From: Phylloscopus collybita
Taxonomy: Eukaryota; Chordata; Aves; Passeriformes; Phylloscopidae
Assembly: GCA_027886175.1 (NCBI GenBank)
Contig: JAJNNQ010000137.1
Span: forward strand, 1,616,001 to 1,680,000
Direction of reading: 5' to 3'
Length of the DNA: 64,000 bases
Shown: positions 35,385-46,446 of the stretch, piece by piece
Numbering within the stretch: position 1 is the stretch's first letter
Layout of the letters: every line of letters starts with the position of its first letter
Notes under the pieces: generated by a model
The model's input: only the letters and a program-made list of their open reading frames with translations
What the model was told of the DNA's origin: nothing
The model's database searches: none
Made by a program: the position numbers and the translations under genes

Positions 35385-35800
35385 TCCCCTCAATGGATTT
35401 AATAAAAATGCTCTCCAGGCTTTTCATCAGCTGAGAAAAATGAGCCCGCCTGCCTCGCTGCAGCTCTGCAAACTTTCCAGATGATTTGGTGACGCTGCGG
35501 CCGATTCTGCTCCAACTCCTCGTGCTGTCGGGAGCGCAGCTTTGAATTCGCTGCACGCTGAGAGCAAACGGGGGCTGGGGAGGAGGTTCCTGTGTAGATC
35601 CTGGTCGTGGCAGCGAGGATGCACAAATAAAATGCAAGTGTGGCACTGTGACAAAGCTGGCTGGAGCAGATGGAGTCCCCCCGGCTTGTGCTGGCCCGAG
35701 CTGAAGCTGCTCCAATGCGCACTGCGCGCCCTACGCCGGCGACTTCTGATGGATTTTCCCTCCAGCCCAAATAACAGGCCCATAATTCTATGTCTGAGCT
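35385..35800. other. Repeat-free, CpG-retaining tract resembling a conserved noncoding element
   Basis: No interspersed repeat. CpG dinucleotides are more frequent than in the flanks (for example GACGCTGCGGCCG, GTCGGGAGCGC, ACTGCGCGCCCTACGCCGGCG). AT-rich blocks include GATTTAATAAAAATGC and GCACAAATAAAATGC. No credible splice-bounded frame. Conservation is inferred. Confidence 0.3.
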
Positions 35801-35890
35801 CCAGCCCGAGGGGACAGAACAGGGTGAGCTGTGGATTTGCTGGGTTTCCCCCCTGCCCCCAAATGGATCACATTCCAGAATTTACCCAGG

Positions 35891-36331
35891 TGTCGCAGTC
35901 AATATGTGTGGCAGTCAACACAGACACTGCACTTAAGGTGCTTCATTAGAATCACCAGAAGGCTTTAAGCATCACCATCTTGTTATTCAAGAGTCTCCCA
36001 TGCCTTTTCTCTGTAACTGCCAAGAGCAGCTCCACATAGCTCCAGCTCTGTCTCTCCTTCAGTTCTGGCTCACTCCTTCCTGCCCCTAGCACAGCCACCT
36101 AACCCTGTCTGTCCCATGTACAGCAGCTTACCTTTTCTGGCCCTTGTACCACCTCCTGTCCCTGGATCTGCACAGCAAGCAAACTCCAACTAACCCCCTC
36201 CCAGCTAACTCACTCTTTATCATGCCCATGGCTGTGAGAGCAAGGCTGTTTCTACTCTAGGATAATTAACACAGGTGTAAAACATCAGAGGGGAGACTGC
36301 CCTCAGCAGCACCTCCTTTCGTCTCCCCACA
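35891..36331 (-). mobile_element. Solo LTR, type 8
   Basis: The left end is TGTCGCAGTCAATATG and the right end is CGTCTCCCCACA, with a perfect 6-bp TSD CCCAGG at 35885-35890 and 36332-36337. The TGTCGC left end matches the reverse complement of the ...GCGACA ends of types 3 and 4, so sense is probably minus. TATA-like and poly(A) motifs are degenerate. It is single-copy in this window, so the call rests on the termini and TSD. ERVK-like by TSD length (inference). Confidence 0.72.
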
Positions 36332-36337
36332 CCCAGG

Positions 36338-36892
36338 TCTCCTGACAGCTGTGTTTTCAGATTTGGCAGGTTTTAGAAGGGGGTTTGATGGTGTGGCTCC
36401 ACTGCCTGAAGCTCAGTTGATGGTTCTGCCCCAGAAATAATGCTGGAGAAGGCAAGTTCCCTCATGGATCTTGTTCATTGTGTTGGGAAGATGCTCCTCA
36501 GGTGGGCAGAGGTGCTCAGCTGCGCAGCCACGGCCTTTTGGGTGAGGTGGCTGTCAGGAGAGGGGATGGTGCTGTGGCCACCTTGTCCCCTCTGGACTCT
36601 CACAAAATTTCAGTGTCTGTCAGTGCCCTTTAACCCAACAAAACTGGTTTTGCTGCTGCTCAAACCAGCAGGTCTGGTAGTCCTTGCACTGGGATCAGCA
36701 CGAGGGGAAGGATTTAGGGCGGATTTGGGGAACTTCCAGGCCTTGAGAACAGCCTGGATGGCTGGGGGTTGCCAGGGGTGGAACAGGGATCAGAAGGTTA
36801 CACCAGGACAGGGGATGCTGGTGGAGCAGCGACTGTCAGAAATTGGTGGAGATCCAAAGCCATTTCCTCTTTTCAGGTCCCCAGTGCCCTGC
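36338..36892. other. Unique noncoding sequence
   Basis: Nothing recognisable. The frame at 36440-36895 shows no domain. Confidence 0.4.
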
Positions 36893-37341
36893 TGATGCCT
36901 TTGAGCTTTCATGTTTTTCAGGTTCTGTGCTGCCCAGGGGTGCAGTTCTGAGCCTCACATTCAGTGTCACTCAGCTCTCTTCACAGAGCAGGGAGACAAA
37001 ACAAATCCTTTTCCTGCTGGAGACCAAGGACAATGACTACAACTTTCAGGTCCAAAAGCACAAACAACAGTGGAATGAAGAGAGAAAACAAGAAGGAAGG
37101 GACTTCATAATCTGAAGCTGTAATTGGACAATTAAACCCCAATATGCAAATAGACCAACACTTATAAAAGTGTGAGACCTCGTGACCATTTGACCATTTT
37201 GTGACCATTTCAAGTTCACCTTGGGTGTAGCCCTGGCCAGGCTCTTGTCCTGCCCAAGGTGTACCCTTAAAGGCCCTTCAATAAATATCTGCTTCATTCT
37301 CTGTCCAGTCTCTGTTCCAGGTCAGCCTTCCCAAGGCATCA
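36893..37341 (+). mobile_element. Solo LTR, type 2 (copy 1)
   Basis: It starts TGATGCCTTTGAGC and ends CCCAAGGCATCA; TGATGCC/GGCATCA is a perfect terminal inverted repeat. The TSD CTGC (36889-36892 and 37342-37345) is perfect. TATAAAAG at 37163-37170 and AATAAA at 37280-37285 give the sense strand and a compact U3-R-U5 layout of 449 bp. Three more copies lie on the minus strand at 52525, 53698 and 61273. The 4-bp TSD is typical of class I (ERV1/gammaretrovirus-like) elements. Confidence 0.95.
37163..37170 (+). promoter_or_regulatory. TATA box of type-2 LTR
   Basis: TATAAAAG is 110 bp upstream of the AATAAA signal and preceded by an ATGCAAAT-like octamer (ATATGCAAATAG at 37142-37153), as in retroviral U3 promoters. 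Confidence 0.6.
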
Positions 37342-37345
37342 CTGC

Positions 37346-38099
37346 TGTGACACAGGGACACTCGGCCGTGACCGCGGAATCCTCTCACCCGGAGCTGAGC
37401 CGAGGTAACAATCTGTTCCCAGGGAGCCAAGATGTGCCTGCTGATTTCCCAGACTTGGAGCCTCTGGCAGGCTGCCTGCTCCACATGGAGATGGGAGCAG
37501 AGTTAACTCCATCATTGCCACCAGTGAGGTGCACAAACAGGGCTTGGAAATGCCCGTGGTCCTCCTGCCTCGTTCTGACTCTTTCTGGATGCCTGAGGTT
37601 CGGTCTGGAGGGTTGAGAAGGATTTTAGGGATGTTAAATAAAGTCTGGACTGGCTGTGCCCTGGCAGCCTGTCCTCAGAGCTGAGTGGTCCCCACAACCA
37701 CGTGGTTGTCTCCAGACCCACCAAGGCAAAGAACAGCAGGAACTTTGCACCTCCTGGGCCACAGGAACGAAATTATTCAATATTTTGTTCCACCTTCTGA
37801 CGTGACTTCAATCCCAACCCTTCCTCATCCATAATTTCTTCTCTGAATTGGTTCTGCAGTGTAAAGAAAAGGTACTATACATCTGAATTTCAGGCTGTGT
37901 CTGTCTGATTCTTTTCCCCTGGATTTATGGTCTCTTCTGCCTGTCCTGTGTTGCAGGTTTTCTCTTTATACCTCCCTTTCCACTCCCTCCATGTTATGTG
38001 CCCCACCTATGACTGCTGGATTAAGACAAAGGGTTTTCCCTAAATACAGTGGGGTATTTTCAGCCCTGAAAATACTGTAACAGCCTTGAGGAGAAGTAT
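37346..38099. other. Unique noncoding sequence
   Basis: Nothing recognisable. Confidence 0.4.
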
Positions 38100-38205
38100 T
38101 TGTGTACATAGAGACATATATATTAAATATACTTTTAAATATTTAATATTTTTATTTTTTACGTGCTTTAATTTTTTATATTTATATATTTTAATATATC
38201 CATTT
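38100..38205. repeat. AT-rich low-complexity tract
   Basis: TATATATTAAATATA, TTTAAATATTTAATATTT and TTTTATATTTATATATTTT over ~100 bp. Confidence 0.9.
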
Positions 38206-38981
38206 GGTCTCTTCTGCTCTTTAGGGCTAAGAACCAATGTAAGAAGTCTGCCTTGTGGTTTCTGGCCATATGAAGTTTTTGGCAGAAACTTGTAAGATTT
38301 TATCTTTCCCTTTCAAGGCCATACAGACAATGTCTTTTGTACATGCTTTAGCTCTTTCCTGGTCAAAAGTGAATATAGAAATCCTAATGTAAAAGTTAAG
38401 CCAAAAGTGGATCTTCTTTGATGGCTCATCCCTGACAAATCAAAGGGAATTGTGCCTGGCACTCCCCATTCCGTGCAGTTTTTTCCTCATTTTTCTAAGA
38501 AATTATTTTTCTAAGGAAGTGTTTTACTGTGTAAAAGCCACTTGAGACTGATGGTAATCTCTCCCATGACCTGGCTGAGCACGTTCCAGAGGGGAGCACT
38601 TATTTCCATATGTGTATCTACTCCAATTTGCAGCCACCTTACATTCCAGGATCAAACCTCTTCTCTGGCAGGAGCTTCTTACTCCTCTGAGTGACAAATT
38701 TGTCTTTCATCTCATCTTTCAAGATGTACTTCCTAGTACTTGCCTAGTACTTTCAAGAGCTAGGACTAATGATGATCTTAGGCTGTAAATCTCTGTCCAT
38801 ACTGCAAAGCCCTAAGATTTGCTGTAGGACACACAGTTTTATCCATCCAGAGGCAGAGTCTGTAGGAAATGAAGAGATGTCCCTTTAAAGCTGCAATGTG
38901 AATTTGGGTAGTAGAAGACATAATGATTTCTTGGATGGGCATCTGTCCAGCCCAGTATCCACAGTTTTGCCATCCTCTTTA
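38206..38981. other. Unique noncoding sequence
   Basis: No gene or interspersed repeat. There is a short direct repeat of CCTAGTACTT near 38730-38753. Confidence 0.4.
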
Positions 38982-39500
38982 GGAATCACAGAAATCATGG
39001 AATGAATCATTTAGGTTGGGAAAACCCTCTAAGATCATCAAGTCCAACCATTCCCCAGCCGAGGGGAATGTAACCAGTAACCCATGGCCCCAAGTGTCAC
39101 ATCCATACAGCTTTAAATCCCTCCAGGGATGGGGATTCTACTACCTGGGCAGCAGTGCCAGGGCTGAACAACCCTTTCAGGGCAGAATTTTTTTCCCAAT
39201 ATTCAGTGGAAACCTCCCCTGGCCCAGCCTGAGGCCGTTCCCTCTCCTCCTGTCCCTGTTCCCTGGGAGCAGAGCCCGACCCCCCCGGCTGTCCCCTCCT
39301 GTCAGGGAGTTGTGTAGAGCCACAAGGTCCCCCCTGAACCTCCTTTTCTCCAGGCTGAGCCCCTTTCCCAGCTCCCTCACCTTTTCCTGGTTCTCCAAAC
39401 CCTTTCCCAGCTCTGTTCCCTTCCCTGGACCTGCTCCAGCCCCTCGGTGTCCGTCACTAACCCAACACTGGACACCGGGCTGTCCAGCTGAAGGATGACC
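38982..39500 (-). mobile_element. CR1 LINE 3'-end fragment (longest)
   Basis: It begins GGAATCACAGAAATCATGG and contains AAGATCATCAAGTCCAACCA, CCAAGTGTCACATCCATACA, CCTGAGGCCGTTCCCTCTCC, GGGAGTTGTGTAGAGCCACA, CCTCCTTTTCTCCAGGCTGA and GGTGTCCGTCACTAACCCA. About 520 bp. It reaches past the 3' UTR block seen in the shorter copies. Confidence 0.95.
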
Positions 39501-40221
39501 ATAGCAACTTGGTGAGGCAACCTGTGACATCACCTGGATTGTGTTTCCAGGGATTTGAGTGTCACCAGGACTCAGCACCTCTGTCTTCACCTGAGCCAGG
39601 TGGGTACAGGCCAGCTCCCAGCAGCTGGTGGCTACTGGGGCATGGCTGAACCATGGAGTCAGGAAGGGTTTGTGCTGTTCCATGGGGAGGGAGGCTCTGG
39701 ATCTCAGCCAGGTCTGTGTGCTTCCACCCCCGCCCTTGGAAGCTGTGTGGAAGGACAACACAAAGAGAACAGAGGGGGCTGCTTCTTATAATGGAAGCTC
39801 TGCTCCCCTCCCCCTGGAAGAGCAACTATTTCCAGTAAGTGAGCAGGAAGGCTAGCCCCGGCCACCAGAGAGTATTTAGGAGTAATTGAATCACTGGATT
39901 AGCTAATGCAGCATCCATTAGGAGTCCATGCCATCCCCAGAGGACCTGGCAGACATAAAGGAGCTTGAGGAAGCCGTGAGCATTTCATGTATGCACATAA
40001 ACCTCCTGCTTCCAGACTATAACTTTCTTCCCGGCTGACAACACCAAGGTGCTGCTGGCCCTCCTCCATTCCCCCTGGGCACCAGGTCTGAGCTTGTCCA
40101 GATGGCCCTGGAAGGTAGAGAGAAGCCCAAGCAGTCGCTCTCTGCTGCTACAGCTGATCTGGGGGTAGGGGGAATGGCAGCAGAGCTCCCAACTTGGCTC
40201 CTCTTGGGGTGGAGAGGAGCA
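39501..40221. other. Unique noncoding sequence
   Basis: Nothing recognisable. Confidence 0.4.
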
Positions 40222-40465
40222 GTTGGAGCGCGCGGGAGCGCTCGGGCAGAGCCGGGCTGGGGAAGGTTCTGCCGGGGAGAAGCAGCCGGTTCCAGACTTG
40301 GCCCGGGGCACGGCGCGCCTGGCAGATGGCGGGGAGGAGTGGGTGTGCAGTGTGAGGAAAGATTTAAACACAGAAGGCCCCAACTCCTCGCCCAGCCAGG
40401 GGAAACGTGCTTTCCCCAGGATCCGCTGGCAGCCGCTCCCGCGTGCGCGCGGTGGCCGGAGCTGG
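40222..40465. promoter_or_regulatory. Small CpG-rich patch
   Basis: About 20 CpG dinucleotides in ~245 bp (for example AGCGCGCGGGAGCGCTCGGG, GGCACGGCGCGCC, GCGTGCGCGCGGTGGCCGG), whereas the surrounding kilobases have very few. It could be a small CpG island with promoter or enhancer activity. No associated coding exon is recognisable. Confidence 0.45.
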
Positions 40466-41119
40466 TGCTAGCCCACAGTGTTATTTCAACTGGTTCCTGG
40501 CATCGGAGCTGTGCTGGGGATTTTCTGTGTTTGGAGCTGGTTTACTCCTCCTTAAGGAGCAGCAACACCTTCCAGATGCTGCAAACTTAAAAGTCTGTGC
40601 TTTGAATGCTGGAGGAGGTAAAAAGGAGGCGCTCGCCTGGGTGATGGAGCAGGGATTAGAGTGCTGCAGGTGGGTCTGAAGCTTCACCTCCTTCCAGCTG
40701 GGTCCGCTGGGTTCAGGGTGCATAAAATTGCTTTAAACAGTATGGATTTCATGCCAAGCTTTCCAAAGAGAGAAGCACAAGTCCTGCTACGTGAGAGGCT
40801 TAAATCTCAGCAAAACAACACATGGGGCTGCTAATCCTAATTCACTTACACAAGCTGCTCCATCCTTTCTTCCACTTTGAAGTGTCCTTATTTAACAGGC
40901 AAAAGAGCTGGAAGTTTGCTGATGGAGCCTTTCCCAAACTGGGTGAGCTGTTTCCCTGTCTCTCTCTCTCCCATGGTGACCAGTTCACACGTTGTTGTGG
41001 GAAGGGGAGGCCCTGTGGCAACCTAAATATAGATGCACATAAGGAAACAAATGCTACCCCCTGTAAATTTTGCCATCAGCAGCTGGAGTGGGACACACCA
41101 TTGCTTAGCAGGAGATTAG
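40466..41119. other. Unique noncoding sequence
   Basis: Nothing recognisable. Confidence 0.4.
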
Positions 41120-41640
41120 TTTTGCAGGCTCCGTGTGTCTAAGGGGAGAATCATCTATTGTTTGCCATTTAAGATTTATGGCATCTCCGTTTAGACTGAA
41201 TAATTTATCCTGAATGAGCCCTGAAACCCTTTGGCAGTTACAGGGAGAAAAAAACACACCCCAGGAAAAAAAGAAAAAAAGAAAAAAAAGTTTCACCCTA
41301 ATAGGCAAAAATCAGCAGGCGTTGGAGAGAGGGGAGGGGGCGGGTGAAGGGTTGGTTGCTCTGCTGGAGACCTCGGTGGTTCTGTATCCTTTGTCATTAC
41401 TTTATAATGATGAACTCCGTCGTTAGGAGCCATTCATTCCCGCTTAGCCTGTGTGATCTGACGCTGGTTTGATGGGATCCAATTTAGCATTTTCACTCTG
41501 GGCTCCATTCCACGGCCATTTGGGTTTGGAAGTGAAAGGCAGTTTGATGACGCCTTGATGGTGTTTTAAACTGCCGTAAAAAACGCTGTCGAGGCAGTTC
41601 AATAAGGGCAACATCACCCCGGGCCTGCTCTTTGAGGCAG
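41120..41640. other. Repeat-free tract resembling a conserved noncoding element
   Basis: Contains GAATAATTTATCCTG, GTCATTACTTTATAATGATG, CCAATTTAGCATTTTC and retained CpGs (CTCCGTCGTTAGG, TGACGCCTTG, AACGCTGTCGAGG). A short A/GAAA run sits at 41266-41288. No coding frame. Enhancer function is an inference from composition. Confidence 0.35.
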
Positions 41641-43044
41641 CTGCTTTTCTTTGTCCTAAAACTTCGGCTTAAAAGTGGGTGGGGGGTGCCTTGTGCCCTG
41701 TTTTGGATTCTTTATAGGGTGAAGGAAGCAAAAGGAAAAGGGGGAGCCCTGCACTGGCCCCTACAGCTCACCCACATGAGGGAAACTCTGGAAAATTGCT
41801 GGAGATTCTCCACCACTGAGATCTGCACCCAGGCACATCCCAGTTTCCAGTTTCGTCCCAGTCCAAGAGAAGAGGCTTCCTCTGAATTCTCCTGGTTCTG
41901 AGAAAAGAGTATCAAGAGCTGCCTTGGTTATATCCTGTGTCTTGGTGACTCCTGAGGTCCAGCTCTTCCCACAGCCAAACCACTGGGGCTGGGAATATGG
42001 ATTTGAGCAGAGCAAGTTTTGCCCCATACCTCATCATCTGGCTGGTTTAGGGTTTTTTTTTTTTTCCCTCCTTTTTTCCTCTCTTAAATATCTGACTTTA
42101 ACTCTGGTTTTGAACTTCCGGTTCTGAACTCAAATGCAGCAAACCTCTTCTGTTTCCATTTCCCATCCAAGTGGAAGTGAGGGTGTGAAACATTCTCCTG
42201 TAAACTCAGAGTCAGGCATTTAAGAGAAGCTTTTCTCTAGACAAGCCCTTGAGCCTCCTCTGGGTTACTCAGTTCAGTGTCCAGAGGTGACTGAGCTCTC
42301 TAAAATTGGGTTCAGCCCGAGACACTCCTTCAAATTGAATAATTTTCCCTCCTTCCAAGGATACCACATTTCATTAAGCTGTTGCCATCAGATTTTTTAG
42401 GCTGGTGTGAATCAGGAATTAGGATAAAGCTCATTTTTCTTTCCTTGGTTCCATCCAAACATGTTCTTTTCAGAGCTATTCTCTGTGGATTTAGTGGCTC
42501 TTTGGTGTTTGGGACTCAAAATACCCATGCAGGTGCTTTGCTGTTTTTCCTGTAGCTGTGTCCTACAAGTTCCTTTGGCTTGACCACGATTAGTGAGGGA
42601 GCACCAGAGGCTCTCCCCTCCAGGTCAGTGATTCAAAGTCAATCCAACTAAAGGATATTTCCACTGACAGGAACTGCTGTCCAGGTCAGAGGGTCACTTG
42701 TCCAAGGGAAACTGGATGACTTTTCAGCCAGACAGAGCAAACCCAGGAACGGCATCACTGAAATCATCCAGCATCTTTTCTGTCATCCCAAAGCAGGATG
42801 CCAAGCTCCCTCCAGAAGAACTAACTTTTATGGAGGTATGAAAGACAGTTGGTAACCCCCTGTTTATTTTTATTCCATGGGATTCCATTGCAGTTACAGC
42901 TGGATGAAGACATTGCTATCTTTACATCCTTACAAGTTTTCAGTTCAGTGAAAATACTAACTCAGGAAGACAAAGGCTGGGAAATGAGAAAAATTGATTC
43001 CAATGGATCACTCCCCGCTGCCTAAAGAGAATTGCTCCTTTGCT

Positions 43045-43046
<2 letters not shown>
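41641..43046. other. Unique noncoding sequence
   Basis: About 1.4 kb with no gene or interspersed repeat recognised. A T run of ~14 lies at 42052-42065. Confidence 0.4.

Positions 43047-43089
<43 letters not shown>
43047..43089. repeat. Poly(T) tract
   Basis: 43 consecutive T, about 80 bp upstream of a CR1 fragment in + orientation. Confidence 0.97.
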
Positions 43090-43171
43090 CCCTCCTGGAT
43101 ATATTTCTTGATAAGCATCTTTGTTTAGGAAGAAAAAGGGAAAAGGGTGGTGGAAGCTCGTTAAGAGATTT

Positions 43172-43252
43172 CATGTCCCTGCTTATGGCAGGGGGTTGGA
43201 ACTTTATGGTCACTCCCAACCCAAACCATTCTGTGATTCCATGATTTATTCC
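43172..43252 (+). mobile_element. CR1 LINE 3'-terminal fragment
   Basis: ATGTCCCTGCTTATGGCAGG, GGGTTGGAACTTTATGGTCA, CTCCCAACCCAAACCATTCT and GTGATTCCATGATT: the final ~80 bp of CR1 with its 8-mer tail. Confidence 0.9.
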
Positions 43253-43469
43253 AGGCAGGAAACCTCCCACAGTGGGAGAATGAGGCTGAAGACAAGTGAG
43301 AAATGCTCTCACCCAAATATTTCAGGTTTGAGCCACTAAACTGCTGCATTTGGTATTGAAGATGCTGCTGGGAAAACAGTGTAGTTTGGGGGAAAAATTT
43401 ACTGCTTTGAGAAATAATTTGTGATGGGAAAATTACATTTATTCCTAAATGCATGGCTAAAAAAGGAAT

Positions 43470-43672
43470 CCTCCCAGAGGGTGGTGGGGCACTGCCCAGG
43501 TTCCCCAGGGAATGGGCACAGCCCCATGGCTGCCAGAGCTCCAGGAGAGTTTGGACAATGTTCTCAGGCATACAGAGGGTGGGATTGTTGGGGTGTCTGT
43601 GCAGGGCCAAGAGCTGGACTGGATGATCCTGGTGGATCCCTTCCCGTTCAGGATGATCCGTGATTCTGTGAA
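43470..43672 (+). mobile_element. CR1 LINE 3'-end fragment
   Basis: CCCAGAGGGTGGTGGGGCAC, CCATGGCTGCCAGAGCTCCA, GGAGAGTTTGGACAATGTTC, GCTGGACTGGATGATCCTGG and GATGATCCGTGATTCTGTGA: a CR1 3' end of a different subfamily from the 43172 copy. Confidence 0.88.
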
Positions 43673-44639
43673 CTGTGAATACCAACTCATGGCCAAGAAC
43701 TGCCAGCCTCCAGCCAGCCCCTGTCTTCAAAACAAAACATTAGCTTTATTATTTTTGTTCCCAAACATCATCTACTTTATTCCCTTTATAAATATTTTGG
43801 GATGTACAGCACCACAAACTACAGAGTTCCACCGGAGCTGAAAGCAGCAGGATCACAAGCAATGCAAACACAAACCTGGGGGAAGGCACAGACTCCAGCT
43901 GGGGATAACAAAGCCTTGTTGGGATGGACAGAATAATCTCTTGGAGTCCAAATTGAGTCAAATTGGTGCTATTTTGGCTCAAGTTGTAATTATTTATTCT
44001 CTGTTTACCTACCGTAATTTCTTTGCATCTCAACTTGTCAACTGCTGAGTTCTCAGATCATTTTTATCTTGGGGAAACTGAGGGCACTTTGAAGGGCTGT
44101 GTAAAGTGATGTTTGTGGACTGGCTGTCACCAGTGAAAACTGATGTTAGGGACAGAAACCAAGCCCTGCAGGGCCGATGGAGAGCACTGAAGATGATTTG
44201 GAATTTTACCTAAGTGCTAGTTTAACTTTCCCCTCATCCAAAACTATCTCCCAGTTTCTTCAGGCTCTGAATCCCTGGGAACATCAGCACAGGTGTGAGC
44301 CAAAGCTTGGACTTTGCCAAGGAGATTTTGTCTGGCAAAACACTCCTGGTCCAGCCCAGACATAGAAATGGATGGGCAAAAATGGGGAAGAAAAGATTCT
44401 TTTTGTTTGCCCGGCAGGGGATTTCTGTTTAATCAGCAGTTGTTTGCAAAACCAAACACTGGCTGCCATGAGCCAAGGTCCAGGAACATCAATATCTGGG
44501 CTCTCTTCCAGGGCTGTGGCTGGGCTCCAAATGGTTCGTGAGCAAGGAGGAGGTGGGAAAAGATCTGCAGTTGGCAGGACTGGTGTTTGCTGCAGTGCAG
44601 GGACAGGGACAATGTTCATCTTCTCTGGCCCCAGCTGTA
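43673..44639. other. Unique noncoding sequence
   Basis: Nothing recognisable. Confidence 0.4.
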
Positions 44640-45152
44640 GGATTGGCACAGCTGCCCAGGGCAGGTGTGGAGTCACGTCCCTGAGGCATTTCAAAAGCCA
44701 CGTGGCACTTGGGGACGTGGTCAGTGGTGGCCTTGGCAGTGCTGGGAATGGTTGGACCTCATGATCTTGAAGGCTTTTTGTTGTTTGAATTTTTTGCTGC
44801 TCTCCTCTGTTTCTTTAAAAAGTTTTCCTAAAGTTCTATTTCAGCCTTCTGTGTTTACCTTTTGCAATGGAGTCAAACACAATTTTACGTAAACAACTTT
44901 CTTGTTATTGTAATGATATAGCCATGTTTACATTCTTCTCACAATGGAGAGACTGTTAATAAAGTGTTGAGTTGACCAGTGTGGTTGAAGAGGAAGATTT
45001 TCTTCCTCCAATTCATGGTCACTGCTAGAATTCTATAAATGTTAAAGTTTGTAAATAAACTGCCTCTTTTCTGCCTTAGACATCTCAGCGTGTGTCATTT
45101 CTTTGTGTCGTGTGCAACAGCTTTTTCCAAGCTAAGATTCCATGATTCTGTG
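44640..45152 (+). mobile_element. CR1 LINE 3' end interrupted by a type-3 LTR
   Basis: The left part (44640-44778) contains CGTGGCACTTGGGGACGTGG, GTGGTGGCCTTGGCAGTGCT, GGGAATGGTTGGACCTCATG and ATCTTGAAGGCTTTT. The right part (45120-45152) continues GCTTTTTCCAAGC, then AGATTCCATGATTCTGTGG, the CR1 terminal tail. Removing 44779-45125 restores an uninterrupted CR1 end, so the LTR inserted into an existing CR1 copy. Confidence 0.85.
44779..45119 (+). mobile_element. Solo LTR, type 3 (copy 2), inside a CR1
   Basis: It starts TGTTGTTTGAATTTTTT and ends GTCGTGTGCAACA, with a perfect 6-bp TSD GCTTTT at 44773-44778 and 45120-45125. AATAAA at 45054-45059 sets the + strand. It aligns with the copies at 18163 (minus) and 45188 (plus). 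341 bp. Confidence 0.95.
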
Positions 45153-45187
45153 GTTGGGGTTGCTTTGCCAACACTTCAGTTGTTCCT

Positions 45188-45497
45188 TGTCGCTCTGTTT
45201 TTCTAAAGTTCTGCGAAAGCCTTCTGATGTTTACTTTTTGAGATGAAGTTTTTCCACGCACTTTTCGTGTAAAAAAATGATTGTTTTGCATTCCTTTCTG
45301 GAGGAGGAGAGAACTGATGGACTGTTGGGTTGACCAGTGTGGTTGGAGAGGACAATTTTCATCCTCCAATCCATGGTCACTGTTGTGTAAATGTCTGTAA
45401 ATTCTGTAAATGTTGAGCTCTGTAAATAAACTGTCCCTCTTTTTTGCCTTGGACATCTCAGAGTGTGAGTGTCGCTCTTTTGTGTCATATTGTGACA
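45188..45497 (+). mobile_element. Solo LTR, type 3 (copy 3)
   Basis: It starts TGTCGCTCTG and ends CATATTGTGACA, with a perfect 6-bp TSD GTTCCT at 45182-45187 and 45498-45503. It is 310 bp, shorter than the other two at the 5' end, where the TTGAATTTTTTGCTG-type block is missing. It is in the same orientation as the copy 68 bp upstream but has a different TSD, so it is a separate insertion. Confidence 0.92.
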
Positions 45498-45503
45498 GTT
45501 CCT

Positions 45504-46441
45504 TGTTGGGGAAGATGGAAAAGGAAAGCCTTATAAATATGACTGCTTAGGTTTTGAGAATATGAAACCTGTAAGTTAAATGGAATTGCAAGCATGTTTC
45601 GATATCTAAAGCCTTAGTTACTGGACAACTGGAAAACAATAGTGTGGCTGGCTGAAGGTAAATCCCCTTTTGATTAAACAATGCCCTTCTCCTTACCAAA
45701 AATCAAAGGGTCAGAACAGACCCTACTAGCTTGGCAAGAGGGGTCCAAAGAGTGGTTTTTGGTGTTTAAAATATAACACAGCGTGGTAATGTAATGATTC
45801 TTACAGGCTGTATGTAAGTGCTATAGGATTTGTATCTTGTACTAGATTGGTTGGTGTAAGTTAGAATATTCAGCACAGAAGAAGATTTAATGTATTGTAA
45901 TGGGAACTTCTGTCGCTGTAGGACACGAAATCAGGACACAGACACTCAGAAGGCTGAGATGACTCCAAATCCGTGTTTTTTCTCAATAGACCTGTCTTTA
46001 TACCTTTTACAATGAACCCACCCAACGGGCTGGGATCCTTGAACCACATTGGTTCCATTAGAGGGCCATCAAGCAAGGTCCCTCCTTGGGAATGGAATGC
46101 AGGAACAGGATAGTGTAGAAAAACATATCCTTGTTTACCAGACTTGTGCCTGGGAAAGGAATTTCTGAAAATCAAAACATTGCAGGCACGAACCGTGGCT
46201 ACAAACTTCGCCCTCTTACTTCTCTTCAGCTCCACTCTTACTCCTCTTACTCCTCCTCTTCAGCTCTCTTACTTCACTCTCTTGCTCTTGCTCTCTTCTT
46301 CTTCTCTCTCAGGGCTGCTCTGAGTTGCAGCTGGCAGCTCTCAGCAGGGCCCCTCCACCCAGGCCCTGTGCAATGAACCACTGCTCCAAGAGCAGCCTTG
46401 ACTCCAGAGATCTCTCCTCACCATCCCACCCCGCTCCTACA
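45504..46441 (+). mobile_element. Solo LTR, type 6, interrupted by a type-4 LTR
   Basis: It starts TGTTGGGGAAGATGG and ends CCGCTCCTACA. The 5-bp TSD TTCCT is perfect (45499-45503 and 46442-46446). The two parts are 45504-45910 and 46210-46441; joined in order they give about 639 bp. The right part has a pyrimidine-rich block (46209-46310), then GGGCTGCTCTGAGTTGCAGC and a GCAATGAACC motif that may be a decayed poly(A) signal (near 46370). Single copy here. The TSD length suggests ERVL-like, but that is tentative. Confidence 0.75.
45911..46203 (-). mobile_element. Solo LTR, type 4 (copy 2), nested in type-6 LTR
   Basis: The left end is TGTCGCTGTAGGACACG and the right end is ACCGTGGCTACA, with a perfect 6-bp TSD AACTTC at 45905-45910 and 46204-46209. 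The reverse complement aligns with 26217-26521. The TATAAAG complement (CTTTATA) lies at 45996-46002. The AATAAA signal is not obvious, so this copy has probably lost it. Confidence 0.94.
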
Positions 46442-46446
46442 TTCCT

